A stretch of 64,000 nt of DNA from Chelydra serpentina (taxonomy: Eukaryota > Chordata > Testudines > Chelydridae): the NCBI GenBank assembly GCA_037349315.1, contig JBAIAC010000004.1, forward strand, positions 77,120,501 through 77,184,500, read 5' to 3'. The notes below the pieces were generated by a model. It was not told the DNA's origin. It searched no databases and worked only from the letters and a program-made list of their open reading frames with translations. The first letter of the stretch is position 1, and each line of letters begins with the position of its first letter. Made by a program: the position numbers and the translations under genes. This document shows positions 35,287 to 45,702 of the stretch, in pieces.

Positions 35287-36570
35287 TCACTGGTTACCCT
35301 GCTCGCTCTGGAAGCTAGCTTTCAAAGCTTCCCGGATGCGCAGCACGTCCCGCTGGGATCTTCTAATCGCCCGGGTGTCTGGCTGTGCGTAATCAGCAGC
35401 CAGGTGATTTGCCTCAACCGCCCACCCCCCCATAAACGTCTCCCCCTTGCTCTCACAGAGATTGTGGAGCACACAGCACGCTGCAATCACAATGGGGATA
35501 TTTGTTTGGCTGAGATCGGAGCGAGTAAGTAAGCTTCTCCATCTCCCTTTGAGACGCCCAAAAGCACACTCCACCACCATTCTGCACTTGCTCAGCCGGT
35601 AGTTGAAGAGCTCCTTTTCAGTGTCCAGGGCTCCTGTGTATGGCTTCATGAGCCAGGGCATTAGCGGGTAGGCTGGGTCCCCGAGGATCACTATAGGCAT
35701 CTCCACATCCCCAACACTTATTTTGCGGTCTGGGAAGTAAATACCCTCCTGCAGCCGTCTAAACAGACCAGAGGTTTTGAAAACATGAGCATCATGAACC
35801 TTGCCCAGCCATCCAACGTTGATGTTGGTAAAATGTCCTTTATGGTCCACTAGTGCTTGCAGCACCATAGAAAAATAGCCCTTACGGTTAATGTAATGGC
35901 TGCCCTGGTGGTCCGGTCCCAGGATAGGGATGTGTGTCCCATCAGTAGCCCCGCCGCAGTTTGGGAATCCCATAGCAGAAAAGCCATCTATGATCACCTG
36001 CACATCTCCAAGGGTCACTACCTTTGAGAGCAACAGGTCAACGATTGCATGGGCAACTTGCATCACAGCAACCCCCACGGTAGACTTGCCCACTCCAAAT
36101 TGATTCGCGACTGACCGGTAGCTGTCAGGCGTTGCAAGCTTCCACAGGGCTATGACCACTCTCTTCTGGATAGTCAGGACAGCTCTCATTCGGGTGTCCT
36201 GGCGCTTCAGGGCAGGGGACAGCAACTCACAAAGTTCCAGGAAAGTGCCCTTACGCATCCGAAAGTTTCTCAGCCACTGGGATTCATCCCAGACCTGCAG
36301 CACTATGCGGTCCCACCAGTCAGTGCTTGTTTCCCTTGCCCAGAATCGCCATTCCACAGGATCAACATGACCCATTGCCACCATAATGTCTAGGGTCCGG
36401 GGTCCCGTGCTTTGTGAGAGGTCTGTGCCCCTCTCAGAGTTCATGTCCTCTCGGAGCTTCCGTTGCCTCCTCGCCCTATTTCTCAGCATCTGCCTCTGGA
36501 AAAAGTGGACGATAAGGCGCGAGGTGTTGACAACGGACAGAACAGCAGCGATAATCATAGAGGGCTCCAT
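35287..36570 (-). CDS. PIF/Harbinger DDE transposase, intact 427 aa
   Basis: A DDE-superfamily nuclease that cuts and joins Harbinger ends. It is open from an ATG at 36570 to the stop at 35287, with the length expected for the family. The N-terminal third is basic (RNRARRQRKLR at 30-40) and includes a helix-turn-helix-like stretch (YRSVANQFGVGKSTV, 151-165). The catalytic triad is visible: Asp210 in GATDGTHIPI, Asp298 in ILGDPAYPLMPW and Glu334 in VVECAFGRLKGRW. The conserved KVHDAHVF lies at about 257-264. There are no stops, frameshifts or lost catalytic residues. It resembles domesticated HARBI1-type proteins, but sits inside a transposon with TIRs and TTA flanks, so it is a transposon gene. 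Confidence 0.93.
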   Translation of the reverse strand: MEPSMIIAAVLSVVNTSRLIVHFFQRQMLRNRARRQRKLREDMNSERGTDLSQSTGPRTLDIMVAMGHVDPVEWRFWARETSTDWWDRIVLQVWDESQWLRNFRMRKGTFLELCELLSPALKRQDTRMRAVLTIQKRVVIALWKLATPDSYRSVANQFGVGKSTVGVAVMQVAHAIVDLLLSKVVTLGDVQVIIDGFSAMGFPNCGGATDGTHIPILGPDHQGSHYINRKGYFSMVLQALVDHKGHFTNINVGWLGKVHDAHVFKTSGLFRRLQEGIYFPDRKISVGDVEMPIVILGDPAYPLMPWLMKPYTGALDTEKELFNYRLSKCRMVVECAFGRLKGRWRSLLTRSDLSQTNIPIVIAACCVLHNLCESKGETFMGGWAVEANHLAADYAQPDTRAIRRSQRDVLRIREALKASFQSEQGNQ

Positions 36571-36951
36571 GCTCGCTGTCCTGTGGCGTCCGCACTGTCA
36601 ATCATCAGAAAAGGGCGCGAACTGATTGCCCGCCGGCGCTTTCACGGAGGGAGGGCGGGAGTGTGGGTCGAATGACAACATTTACCCCAAACCACCCTCG
36701 ACACATTTTTGGCCCCAGAAGGTACTGGGGGCTACACCCAGAATTCCAATGGGCAGCGGGGACTGCGGGAACTGTGGGATAGCTACCCACAGTGCACCGC
36801 TTGCAATGTCGACGCTTGCCCCGTTAGTGTGGACTCACAAACTCGCATTAATGTCCTTGGTGTGGATTCGCACGCTCGACTTTGTAATATCGGTTTCACA
36901 AGTTCGGTTTAAGAAAAATCGAACTACTCTCGTAGTGTAGACATACCCTTA

Positions 36952-37308
36952 GGGCTAGTCTACACTTACCGGCTGGATCGGAGGTGTCGGATAGATCTTC
37001 TGGGTTCGATTTATCGCGTCTTGTCTAGACGCGATAAATCGAACCAGGAAGTGCTCCCCCGTCGACACTGGTAATCCAGCTTGCTGCGAGGAGTAAGTAC
37101 TGTCGACGGGGGAGCCTGCGCGCCACGTGTGGACCACAGGTAAGTTCGAACTAAGAGACTTCGACTTCAGCTAGTGGGTACTAACCCACGAAAGCTTATG
37201 CTGAAATAAAATTGTTAGTCTCTAAGGTGCTACAAGTTTTTCTTTCTTATTTTCGTAGCTGAAGTTGCGTATCTTAGTTCGACAGGGGGGGTTAGTGTAG
37301 ACCAGCCC
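36952..37308. mobile_element. Second Harbinger MITE, abutting the complete element
   Basis: Ends GGGCTAGTCTACACT and AGTGTAGACCAGCCC. The left flank TTA (36949-36951) is the right flank of the complete Harbinger; the right flank TTA is at 37309-37311. The sequence parallels the MITE at 3300-3597 (GTCGACGGGGGAGCCTGC, and the tcgaactaag/cttagttcga hairpin arms). The hairpin loop contains a SINE (next entry). Confidence 0.85.
37174..37253 (-). mobile_element. Turtle tRNA-derived SINE fragment, nested
   Basis: About 80 bp, antisense to the copy at 51377-51510 and nearly identical to its middle and 3' part (reverse complements of aaaataagaaagaaaaactt and cataagctttcgtgggtta). Both the tRNA-like head and the last cttcatcggatgc are missing. 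It interrupts the cagcta...tagctg hairpin arms of the MITE. Confidence 0.8.
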
Positions 37309-37319
37309 TTAGCCTACAA

Positions 37320-37455
37320 CGTGTCTAAGTCATTTTTGCAAAAGGGACTTAGGGCCAGATTTTTAAAGGTATTTGGACATCTTAAGATGTGAATAGGTGC
37401 CTAGTGGTATTTTCAAAAGCACCTAGGCACAAAGTTCCCATTGACTTAAATCTGG
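37320..37455. repeat. Old palindromic 'ggtgcctag' repeat
   Basis: gggccagatttttaaaggta through aataggtgcctagtgg to aagcacctaggcac and cccattgactt is a diverged, partly self-complementary amniote repeat. Related phrases occur in the 31242 and 40300 repeats. Confidence 0.45.
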
Positions 37456-37459
37456 TCCT

Positions 37460-38519
37460 TACTGCCTCAATTAAAAAATTTTCTCCAAGCATCCTTTCCT
37501 CCCACTATCTGACACCCAGTCAAAATAACTACAGAGTAAATCACAAGGGAAAATAAACTCTCAGTTCCAAAATGATGCTCTGTTGGCCCAGTTACTAAAA
37601 TTAATTCCCCAAATCACAAGGTACTCCAATCCCAAAACCAGATTAGATATCCCTCACATTCTCTTTTTCTCTCATTAGAGTGGCATAAAAGATCAAAAAC
37701 ATATGAGACCAGGTCCTCAGCTGATGTAAACTGACATATCTTCATTTACTTCTGTGGAGCTATCCTCATTTATACAAGCTGAGAATCTGGCCCATGGATA
37801 TGGGAGATAATTGTTTCTTCCTACTCCTTTTCATCTGCCACCAGCTCCACCCACTACATCAAATGTATACACATCTAATTCCCTAGATATCCTGCTCATT
37901 CCAATATCTTTATTGTGGAAAACCCTGTAAAGAAACATTGCTGGTTACCTTTAAATCAGTTTAGAACCTCACTTCACTAGCACAGGAATATTGCAAAGAA
38001 ACCATCTAATTTACATAGTCACCCAGAGGTTAATTAGTATAGGAAGGTAAATTTCCAGAAGAGTGCAGAGGAAAATAGCAGCTAAAAGCAATTCTTTCCT
38101 TAATTGGTTCTGTACACACACCTCTCACTTCATGTTTTACAAATGGACTTGGTTATTTCTGTCTTCATTTTCAGAGGAGACCTCATGCAAAGCAGAAAGG
38201 AAGTCAGTCATTGTGCTTGCCTGAGTGGTTACTTCTTGACCTTTTCTTGTAGGATGGGATATTTGGAAACATTACCATTACAGTAACATCACGGTGGGTA
38301 CTGCAATGCTGATAATAATGCTCTGCTTCTCTCTTGTGCATGCACAGGTTATAATTGAACAACAAAAAAAGTTCTTCCACTTCGAATAAACGATGAGCAT
38401 CATCGCTTGAATCACCAGACTGGTGATCATAACACCACCATGTTGCAGGTGACCCTCAGGTTTGTCTTTCTCACTGAGAACAGACAGCATGCTTGCCTTG
38501 CTGTCCCTAGTGTCTGAGT
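37460..38519. other. No gene seen
   Basis: Nothing recognised. Confidence 0.4.
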
Positions 38520-38870
38520 GAAATAGGGACCTGGATGAAGGGAAGAAGCTCACGTTCAGTCCAGGTAAATCTGAAGTTATGGTGGTGGGAAGAAGGAAGC
38601 ACTCTGAGGAAATGTCAGAGACTGTCCTTGAACTGTTAAGGGAGAAGCACGATCTCAGAGTCTTGTTGGATTCTTCTCTGCTTCTGGACACCCAGGCACT
38701 ACACTGGTTACCCACCCAGTACTGAATCCAACTCAAGAACAGAAAGGGATTGCTCTTTTCTACTGCGGCTAAATGGGATAGGTGTAGGTTACCTCCAAGA
38801 CCACATCTTTCTCAGCAATAAGAGTTGTTGTGATCAGCAGACATTTCAGCTATCAAAGCCCAGAATACAC
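38520..38870 (+). pseudogene. L2-type LINE reverse transcriptase fragment
   Basis: A readable piece of L2 ORF2: LTFSPGKSEVMVVG (about 38549-38590), HDLRVLLDSSLLLD (about 38649-38690), then LHWLPTQY directly before a stop (about 38701-38724). In intact L2 proteins these blocks are separated by more than 100 residues, so an internal deletion joined them. The copy is old. Confidence 0.6.
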
Positions 38871-38889
38871 TTTGGACTAGGACCAGAGA

Positions 38890-39420
38890 ATTCTTAGTGG
38901 GTTTGTGACATTAAGCTGGTGCCTCCTCCTGGTCACTCTGGAGAATAACTCACAAGGTCAACACCCCTTCCCACAGTCACACACCATTTCCCCACTTCTC
39001 TCTCCAGGTCTGCAGCTCCTCTCTTTCTCCCTGAGCTGCTGCTGCTTCTACATGACTCAGCCCTCTGGACAGGTCACTGTTTGCATTTTCCCCTTCCGGG
39101 GTACCAAAGGGTTTCTTCCTCAATCCTAGGCCGACTTCCTGTTCACTGACACATAGTGCCACTTCCTCAGTGGCTGACAGGCCCTCCCTCTACTCTGGGT
39201 TGCAGCTTAAGGACCCTTTAGCCAGCAGTCAAGGTCTGTTCCCTTTTAGACCTTACTGCCTTTTCCTGAGCCCTCTCCTTACTGTCTGGCACTCCCCTCT
39301 CTGAGTTTGCCAGATCACCACTCCCTCCTCCCAGGGAGGAGCTGCAGACACACATCTCTGCAGCCTCCAAATACTCCTCCCCGGGAGTGACTGCAGCCTA
39401 ATTTCCCAGCAGCCCCTAAG
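38890..39420. other. Pyrimidine-rich block, possibly repeat-derived
   Basis: A C/T-rich stretch (cctcctcctggtcactctgg through ctcctccccgggagtgactg) unlike its AT-rich surroundings. It looks repeat-derived, but I cannot assign it, and no gene is seen. Confidence 0.3.
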
Positions 39421-40299
39421 TCATCATTTAGCAAAGATAAGCATATTTAGTTATTTTAATCTTTCCTCTTAAGTCAATCCCTTAATTAGAATCTATGGCT
39501 GTGGAGTTTCACAGAGCATCTGCAGGCTAGAAACCACCAAGGCTATTTTCTACTAATTGTGCCCACAGACAGTACATTTAGTAACATTGTTGATGTCATT
39601 TGTTTAAAACATGAATCTATTTGTTTAGGTGAGAGAGGAAAGGCAGATCTCATTAAAACTATAGAAGTGAGAGATTGAAGCATACAACACATATAAGGGG
39701 ATAAAAAGAAAACAAGAAAAATACCCGTGGCACCTTATATAGGGGCTAGTTTCCCTAGCTGGGATTTTCGGCCAAACTAAGCAGAGGCAAACCTAAAAGC
39801 CAGGGGTTTGGAGAGAGAGCCTAGTGAAACCCTTCTCTAAAATGCAGAGGTTTTAAGATTACAGGGGTGAAAGAAACCTGTCAAATTTTGATCCATTTTT
39901 ACTCATTTCAGCTGCTAATGAGCATCAAAAATTGTGAAAGCAGATTCAGTTAATTCCTGCAGTACTCATCTAATGAATATGTTTTGATAAAAAGACATTG
40001 TGAGATTCAGTAGCAACAACAGTAATGCCAAAAGAAATCCTTTACTCTCTTTCATGAGGGCTCTGTAGAAGAAGGCACAAGGAAAGTCCTCCCTTGCATC
40101 ACAATAGCTTGTTAAAAATAAGTTACTCTGGGATTCCCTCTGTGTCCTGGCTTTTCTTTATGTGTCTCCTAAGTTTGTAAATTCTTTACATGGGCTAGAG
40201 AATGTCTCATTGCTGTGTCTTCTACAGCACCAGGCACACTGTTGTAAGTAATAAATACAATAACAATCCACATAAGGGAACTTTTTCCCATATAAAGGG
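39421..40299. other. No gene; possible MIR/L2 remnant
   Basis: About 40150-40265 has an MIR/L2-like tail (tttgtaaattctttacatgg, caccaggcacactgttgtaa). Nothing else recognised. Confidence 0.35.
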
Positions 40300-40890
40300 A
40301 CAGGGCTAGGTTCATAAAAGGATTTAGGTGCCTAATTGCCAAATTGCCATTTTAGGTAGCTAAATCACAGAATCAGGCACCAGAGGGATCCATAAAACCT
40401 CTGCTGAGCTGTCGCTGAACTCTGTAGGCACCTAAACTCACTTGGTGCCGAAACTTTTGCAGTAAAAGTTCCCTAAGTTGCTATGTTTCTGCCTCTGAGC
40501 ATGCTCACTGCATCACCACAGCAAGCACTCAGATGCCTACGCCCAGAATGGCACATGAACAGGGAGAAGGGAGGCGTTCCTCCACCTAACTCACCTCTGG
40601 CGCCCAATCCATTAAATATCTTCAGAGCTCGCTTACAGGATTGGGCTTCCATGGGCGAGCTCACACAAAACAGCTGGGGTGAGAGACCTCCCTTGTATCT
40701 TTTAAGCTGATGGTTAGGGTACTAACTATAGGAGACCACCAGTTCAAATCCTCCATCTGCTTGAGGGGGAGAAGGGATTTGAATAGGGATCTGCTATCTC
40801 TCAGGTGAGTACCTGAGCCACCGGGTTATGGGTTATTATGATGCAAGGCTCTCTCACTCTCGCCTGTTGAAACTGTTCCACTGTGGATAT
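40300..40890 (-). repeat. Interspersed repeat family, copy B (inverted relative to 31242)
   Basis: Ends with cgcctgttgaaactgttcca, the reverse complement of the start of copy A. It shares the tRNA-box-like gtgagtacctgagccaccgg and tttaggtgcctaattg motifs. Non-coding. A third partial copy lies near 47700-47860. Confidence 0.5.
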
Positions 40891-41070
40891 ATAATTTTAA
40901 AAGTTATTGGTGCAGGAGTACTGGATCATGTGTCACACACCTCTCAGGTAAAAACACAGATCTAAGAACAGCCATTTATTATGAAATAATTTCTTATCAG
41001 AGAACAATATATTTAGAAATTACATAACATGAAACAATTACTGTCACCCCTATTGAAACAAGACTCTTTT

Positions 41071-41284
41071 TTTGTCTATGTTGATACAACCCCACAGTTT
41101 GCATTACAGGGCTGTGAATTGCAGCACACACTATTGTGGATGCTGCAGGTGTGAACTAAAAGATACCTAGTTTGTGTTAACATAGTCCTTTTAGTTTGCA
41201 TCCGCAGCATCCACATAGGGGAGTTACAGCGCAGCCCGCTGTCATGCCCTGCAGTTCGCACCTGTACACTTCTACATGGACAAA
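41071..41284. mobile_element. Foldback MITE-like element
   Basis: Bounded by TTTGTCTATGTTGA and the reverse complement of TCTACATGGACAAA, with a central inverted repeat: TGTGGATGCTGC...GAACTAAAAG near 41134 and its near-complement ending near 41213, about 24 of 28 bases paired. No coding capacity. The superfamily is uncertain and no clear target duplication was found. Confidence 0.5.
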
Positions 41285-41355
41285 TAATCTGCATTTGAAT
41301 TACAAGATCCAGCCATCTGTCTGATTTGAAAATGAAAAGCTTGACGTCATAGAAT

Positions 41356-42090
41356 TCACTTTGTGATTCTGCTATTGGAATTTTTCCTTCCATTCAGCCA
41401 CTGTAATGCACTGTGGTATGTTTCTAGAATAAATTCCCTTCCTATTAAATAATATCGAAATGTCTCCAGTGCCCATTTCAGAGCCAAACATTCTTTTTTC
41501 CCCAAAAGAAAAATATCAAATCTCTGGTTGAAATGGCTTTTGACTAATATTCTGTAGTTATTTAATTTATAACAGCCTGTCAGTTTGGCCCATAAAACTT
41601 TCTTTGAGTTTTGGCCTGTAAAGTATTGGTGAATGGCATTTTTAAGATTAGAAAAGGCTAAATCTCTAACACACGAAGAGGCTACTGTGTGTATGTGTGT
41701 GCGCGCACACATGGACACATTACCAGGTGTAAAGAAGGAGAGGAAAGAATTTTTCCCTATAACTCAAATTACGTTGAGATTTTTTCCACTTGGCATTACT
41801 TAGAGTTTGCCACTATTTCACAATAGGAAAAAGAATCCTAGTGTACCTGCAAGTCAAAACAGCAACTTCTTAGTTTTTAGCTAGTGGCTATATTCCATAA
41901 TGGCCTGAATGTTATTTGTTTTAGACTTGACCAAACAATTATCAAGCATATTCCCCAGGAATCAAGTTGCATGTTCCCAAAAACACTGACTTGGCAGTTA
42001 ATTCGCTTTTTTGTTATTTGAAGAAAAAAATAATCTCTATAAGGGTCTAGTTGTCTGAAATATTCAGCCAACTTCTACACTCCAGAAGGC
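41356..42090 (-). pseudogene. Ty3/gypsy RT-RNase H relic
   Basis: Minus-strand remains of a Ty3/gypsy pol. The readable part is RNase H-like: KECLALKWALETFRYYL, GREFILETYH (the conserved TDH box decayed to TYH) and SALQWLNGRKNSNSRIT, coded at about 41393-41510. Upstream, phrases such as LAGTLGFFF in another frame recall the thumb/connection segment (FLGLxGYYRRF), with stops and frameshifts between. No LTRs, integrase or gag are visible. Confidence 0.6.
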
Positions 42091-42473
42091 CTCACAGAGA
42101 TGCCTAAGCCTGCTGTACTTTTTATTGAATCAGAATCTAAAAGAATTTGAAGAATCTAGTCCATTAATCTTGTTAGAAACCCTGTTCTCACTAGAGTGCC
42201 AGTCCTGTCCAGTTTCAAAAGCACAGATTTTCATATATGTTAGAACAGGATCCAGCCTACTATGGAGATGTGAGGAGTGTGGGGTGTGAGGGGGGAGATA
42301 CTGGATGAAGAAAAGAAGAGAAGAAGAAACAACCAGTTAAGGGGTACAGGAATAAGATGGATAAAAGACACATACTGTATCAAGAAAGGCAGGAGAATTT
42401 AAGAATATTGATTTTTCTAGCGCTGCTAAATGCTATCTTCAGCTGTTGACTAGCACTTAGATACCATGGTGGT

Positions 42474-42706
42474 CAGGGCCGGCGCTTCCACTAGGCAACC
42501 CTAGGCAGTTGCCTAGGGTGGCAGGATTTGCGGGGGGCGGCATTTCGGCGGCGACTCATTTTCCCGGCGGCGATTCGGCAGCAAGAAAAGCAGCTGCCAA
42601 AACGCTACCGAGAACGCCGCTTCAGAGGAGCTGCCACCGAAGCGCCGCCGATTACGGCGGAGGAGCGCTGCTGTCTAGGGCGGCAAAAACCCAGGCACTG
42701 CTACTG
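42474..42706. mobile_element. hAT element, 233 bp
   Basis: Flanked by an exact 8-bp duplication ATGGTGGT (42466-42473 and 42707-42714). The left end CAGGGCCGGCGC and right end GCACTGCTACTG are only weakly complementary. The GC-rich interior with ggcggcatttcggcggcg matches a family I recall as common in turtles. Non-coding. Confidence 0.8.
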
Positions 42707-42841
42707 ATGGTGGTAGGTTGATAGGGCCAAACCTTTCAATGCCCATCTGAATCAAACTCCCCCTTTGAGCCTTTGGAGGTTAGTTCATAAGCAGTAATAA
42801 TTCCACCTGCCCAAGATTTTGTTCCTGGTCCATTGGGTTAT

Positions 42842-43113
42842 CTCTACACTGCAATTAGACATCCACATCTGACCTGTGACAGCTGACATGGGCTTGTGGG
42901 GCTTGGTACGCCACACTGTTTAATTGCAGAGTAGACTTCTGGGCTCAGACTGGAGCCTGACCTCTGGGACCCTGCAAGGTATGGAAGTCACCAAGCTTGG
43001 GCTGCAGCGCGAGCCCAGAGGAGCACACTGCAATTAAACAACTCCACAGCCCGAGCCCTGTGAGCCCAAGTAGCTGGCTTGGCCAGCCACAGGTGTCTAA
43101 TTGCAGTGTAGAG
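42842..43113. mobile_element. Harbinger-type MITE with perfect 19-bp TIRs
   Basis: CTCTACACTGCAATTAGAC at the left and its exact reverse complement at the right. The interior is strongly self-complementary (gggctcagactggagcctg against ggctgcagcgcgagccc regions). TCTACACT-type ends suggest PIF/Harbinger. The target duplication is ambiguous (TTA left, TTT right). Confidence 0.75.
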
Positions 43114-43146
43114 TTTTCTTGGGTTTTATTTTACATACTCTTTAGC

Positions 43147-43956
43147 CAGAGCTGGATTAATGCAGGGGCTTTAGGGGTGCAGCCAAAAGCCCCGGGCTAA
43201 GGGGGCCCCTGGCGCAGCAGGGCTCAGGCAGGCTGCCTGCATGCCGTGGCCCCACACCACTCCCGGAAGCAGATGGCTGCTGCCACATCTCTGCGGCCCC
43301 TGGCGCGGAGGGACGGGGGATAGGCTGCTCCGCACGCTGTCCCCACCCCAGCACCATCCCTGCAGCTCCCATTCGGTGCTTGCGGGTGCGGGCAGTGCAC
43401 AGAGACACATTGTCCCGCTCCCCCAAGGGGTGTGCAGAGATGTACCAGCAGCCAGTCGCTTCTGGGAGTGGTATGGGGGTAGGCAGGCAGGCAGGCAGCC
43501 TGCCTGAGCCCTGCTATCTGTGGTAAGTGCCTCCCGGCTGGAGCCTGCACCTCACACTCCCTCCTGCACCCCAACCCCCTTCCCCAGATCAGAATCCCCT
43601 CTTGCACCAAACCCCAACCAGAGCCCGCACCCCTCACCCTCTCCTGCACCCCAACACTCTGCCCCAGCCTGGAGCCCCCTCCTCCACCCAAACTCCCTCC
43701 CAGAAAGAAACTAATATAACAGCTGTTCTAAGGTAAGACATAGGCTATTTTGAATTAACTATATTCTACATGTTTTAAGACTGAAATGTAACCACAGAAT
43801 ATCTTTATGTTAATTAAAAGGCAAGTTTACTGTAGCGTTAACAGCCTCGATGTCATAATTGTGATAATTTTGTTTTAAATTAGGGAAAAGACTTGTATAC
43901 AGGGGCCCCTCAAAATCTAATAGGTCCGGGCCCACAGGAGAGTTAATCCGGCTCTG
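43147..43956. mobile_element. hAT element, 810 bp
   Basis: The ends CAGAGCTGGATTAATG and the reverse complement of AGTTAATCCGGCTCTG match over CAGAGCYGGATTAA. An exact 8-bp duplication TCTTTAGC lies at 43139-43146 and 43957-43964. The GC-rich left half has a short (GGCA)n run near 43480-43498. Several overlapping open frames show no transposase similarity. Confidence 0.92.
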
Positions 43957-44583
43957 TCTTTAGCTATGGCCAACCTCCTATTTGTGCACACACCATCTCA
44001 GGCTCCATTCCCAGATTAATTGTAATACATTTCACAGAAATTCTTTCAAATGTCAAAGGAACCCTTCACCTGTCAGTCAAGAAAAATTCTAAAAAGTGCA
44101 GGTCTGGCAGATTGCCAAAATAAATGGGCTGAAGGTATTGCCATCCCTTCATTCCTTTGTACATGCACACAATGTTTTCTGTGGCAGATCCAGAGAACTC
44201 ACAGCCATAGCAAACCACAAGCCCAAGAGACGAGCAATGCCTCACACAGCTAACATACAGGGTCACTGTCAGAACCTACCACAAGCATACACAGCAACAA
44301 CAGAGTGCCCCTGTCCTGTTCCTCACTAGTTGTATTATAATCAGTAAATGGATACAAAGCATGTTGGTGGTAGTAGTTTAGGGGTTGCCCACAAAACCTC
44401 AGAACGTGTAGACAACGCAGCAGACTCATGCACTTTGCTGGTTATTGCAGGTCAATACCTGCAGTAGTTTTCCCAGTAGACATCACCAGCTGTGCACACC
44501 AGTACTGTTGTGTGCTATGTGTTGGTAAGTATAAAAGTCAGTGGGAGTGTTGGGTGCTTGGTACTCTATAGGACTGTGTAACT

Positions 44584-44640
44584 GGCTTGATCAGTACTTG
44601 GATGGGGTACCTCTAAGGAAAACCCAGAATACTGTTAGAG
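44584..44640 (+). repeat. 5S rRNA-derived SINE fragment
   Basis: ggcttgatcagtacttggat followed by ggggtacctctaaggaaaac resembles the internal promoter region of 5S rRNA (GGTTAGTACTTGGATGGG) as it occurs in 5S-derived SINEs. It is too diverged and short for a 5S gene. Confidence 0.5.
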
Positions 44641-45059
44641 TGGTTCTTGATATTCATGACTTGCAGTATTTAGTATGGTTTCAGATTCATTCTTTTAGTA
44701 ATAGAATGCTAAGTTACTCAGAGTATTTTTTTTTTGACTGTGTGATGGGGAAGGAGGTGGAAGGGTAAGATTTAAAGATTTTATGTCTATTAATAAGGGA
44801 GCGTTATTAGAGCAACTGCTTGGGACCTATACTACCTTAAATATAAACATGTGTATTTCACCTGGAAACAAATAATCCATCCAGAAAAAAGATGTATGTA
44901 CATGGGACTAACAGGAAAATGGTCTCTTAAAGATCAGTTTTAAATTCAGACACTCTTTTTCCTTTGCAAATTTGCATAGGAATCTGTTATTTAGGTCTCT
45001 TATTACAGAAAATGATTTTAGACAGGGGACAATTAAACTGCCAGCTTTTTAAAATGGGA

Positions 45060-45300
45060 GACAATATGGTTAATGGAGAGGGCACATGACTTGGAGTCAG
45101 GAAATCTATGCTCCAATCCTAGTTTTGTAATTTAGCTACTGTGTAATTTTGGTACTTTTCTGTACTTCTGTTCCCCCTTCCTTTCTTTGTTGTTCTTGTT
45201 TATTTAGACTGCAAGTTCTTCAGAGCAGGGACTCTCTCTCAGTATGTGTCTCTAAAGTACTTAGCATAATTAATAACAAGTAAAAGTATTTGGGGGCATG
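45060..45300 (+). repeat. MIR-like SINE remnant
   Basis: tggagtcaggaaatctatgc and, further right, tagactgcaagttcttcaga then gcagggactctct follow the order of an MIR/L2-type element. Diverged. Confidence 0.5.
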
Positions 45301-45702
45301 TACTGGGGTTAAATATAATTATTTCCCAGGACTGGAACGCTACATCAGATAGCACTATTCAGGGTCTATTTTTGCATTGGAAGGAATATTTTTTTATGAA
45401 AAATAATCACTGCACCATGAATTAATAATGCTAGTTGTAATAAAGATTTCCAACCTATAGTTTCTTTAATGTATTAATATTTTCTCACAGAAGTCAATTT
45501 ATCTACATAAATGTTATATGAACTTCCATCCTTTTGGTTGTCAAACACCCTAGTTCTTTTTATCAGTTTGATCACATATCAAACTTTCCCGGAACTGTAA
45601 CACATCTTACCCACTTACTTCTTTCTACAGATTATATATATATGGATGCACTCATTTGTTAGCTGTTTTTTTCAGCTGTTCCTCACTGCATTTTTATTTT
45701 TC

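Larger units (their letters stand above)
31901..36948. mobile_element. Complete PIF/Harbinger transposon, 5,048 bp
   Basis: The ends are GGCCTGGTCTACACTA and the reverse complement of GTAGTGTAGACATACCC, flanked by TTA at 31898-31900 and 36949-36951, the expected 3-bp target. It carries the two genes of this superfamily: a DDE transposase (minus strand) and a Myb/SANT-like DNA-binding protein (plus strand, two exons). The two are convergent, with closely spaced polyadenylation signals between them. It also has an extra minus-strand ORF and a minisatellite in the Myb intron. The transposase looks intact; the Myb partner is frameshifted. In this superfamily both proteins are normally needed for transposition. 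Confidence 0.93.

Noticed and set aside
35287..36570. Host HARBI1-like nuclease gene
   Set aside because: It sits between Harbinger TIRs with TTA flanks and beside the Myb-like partner, so it is a transposon gene.
43224..43736. Gly- and Pro-rich open frames
   Set aside because: Inside a non-coding hAT element; composition-driven.
44584..44640. 5S rRNA gene
   Set aside because: Only the middle third is similar, with many changes; fits a 5S-derived SINE.
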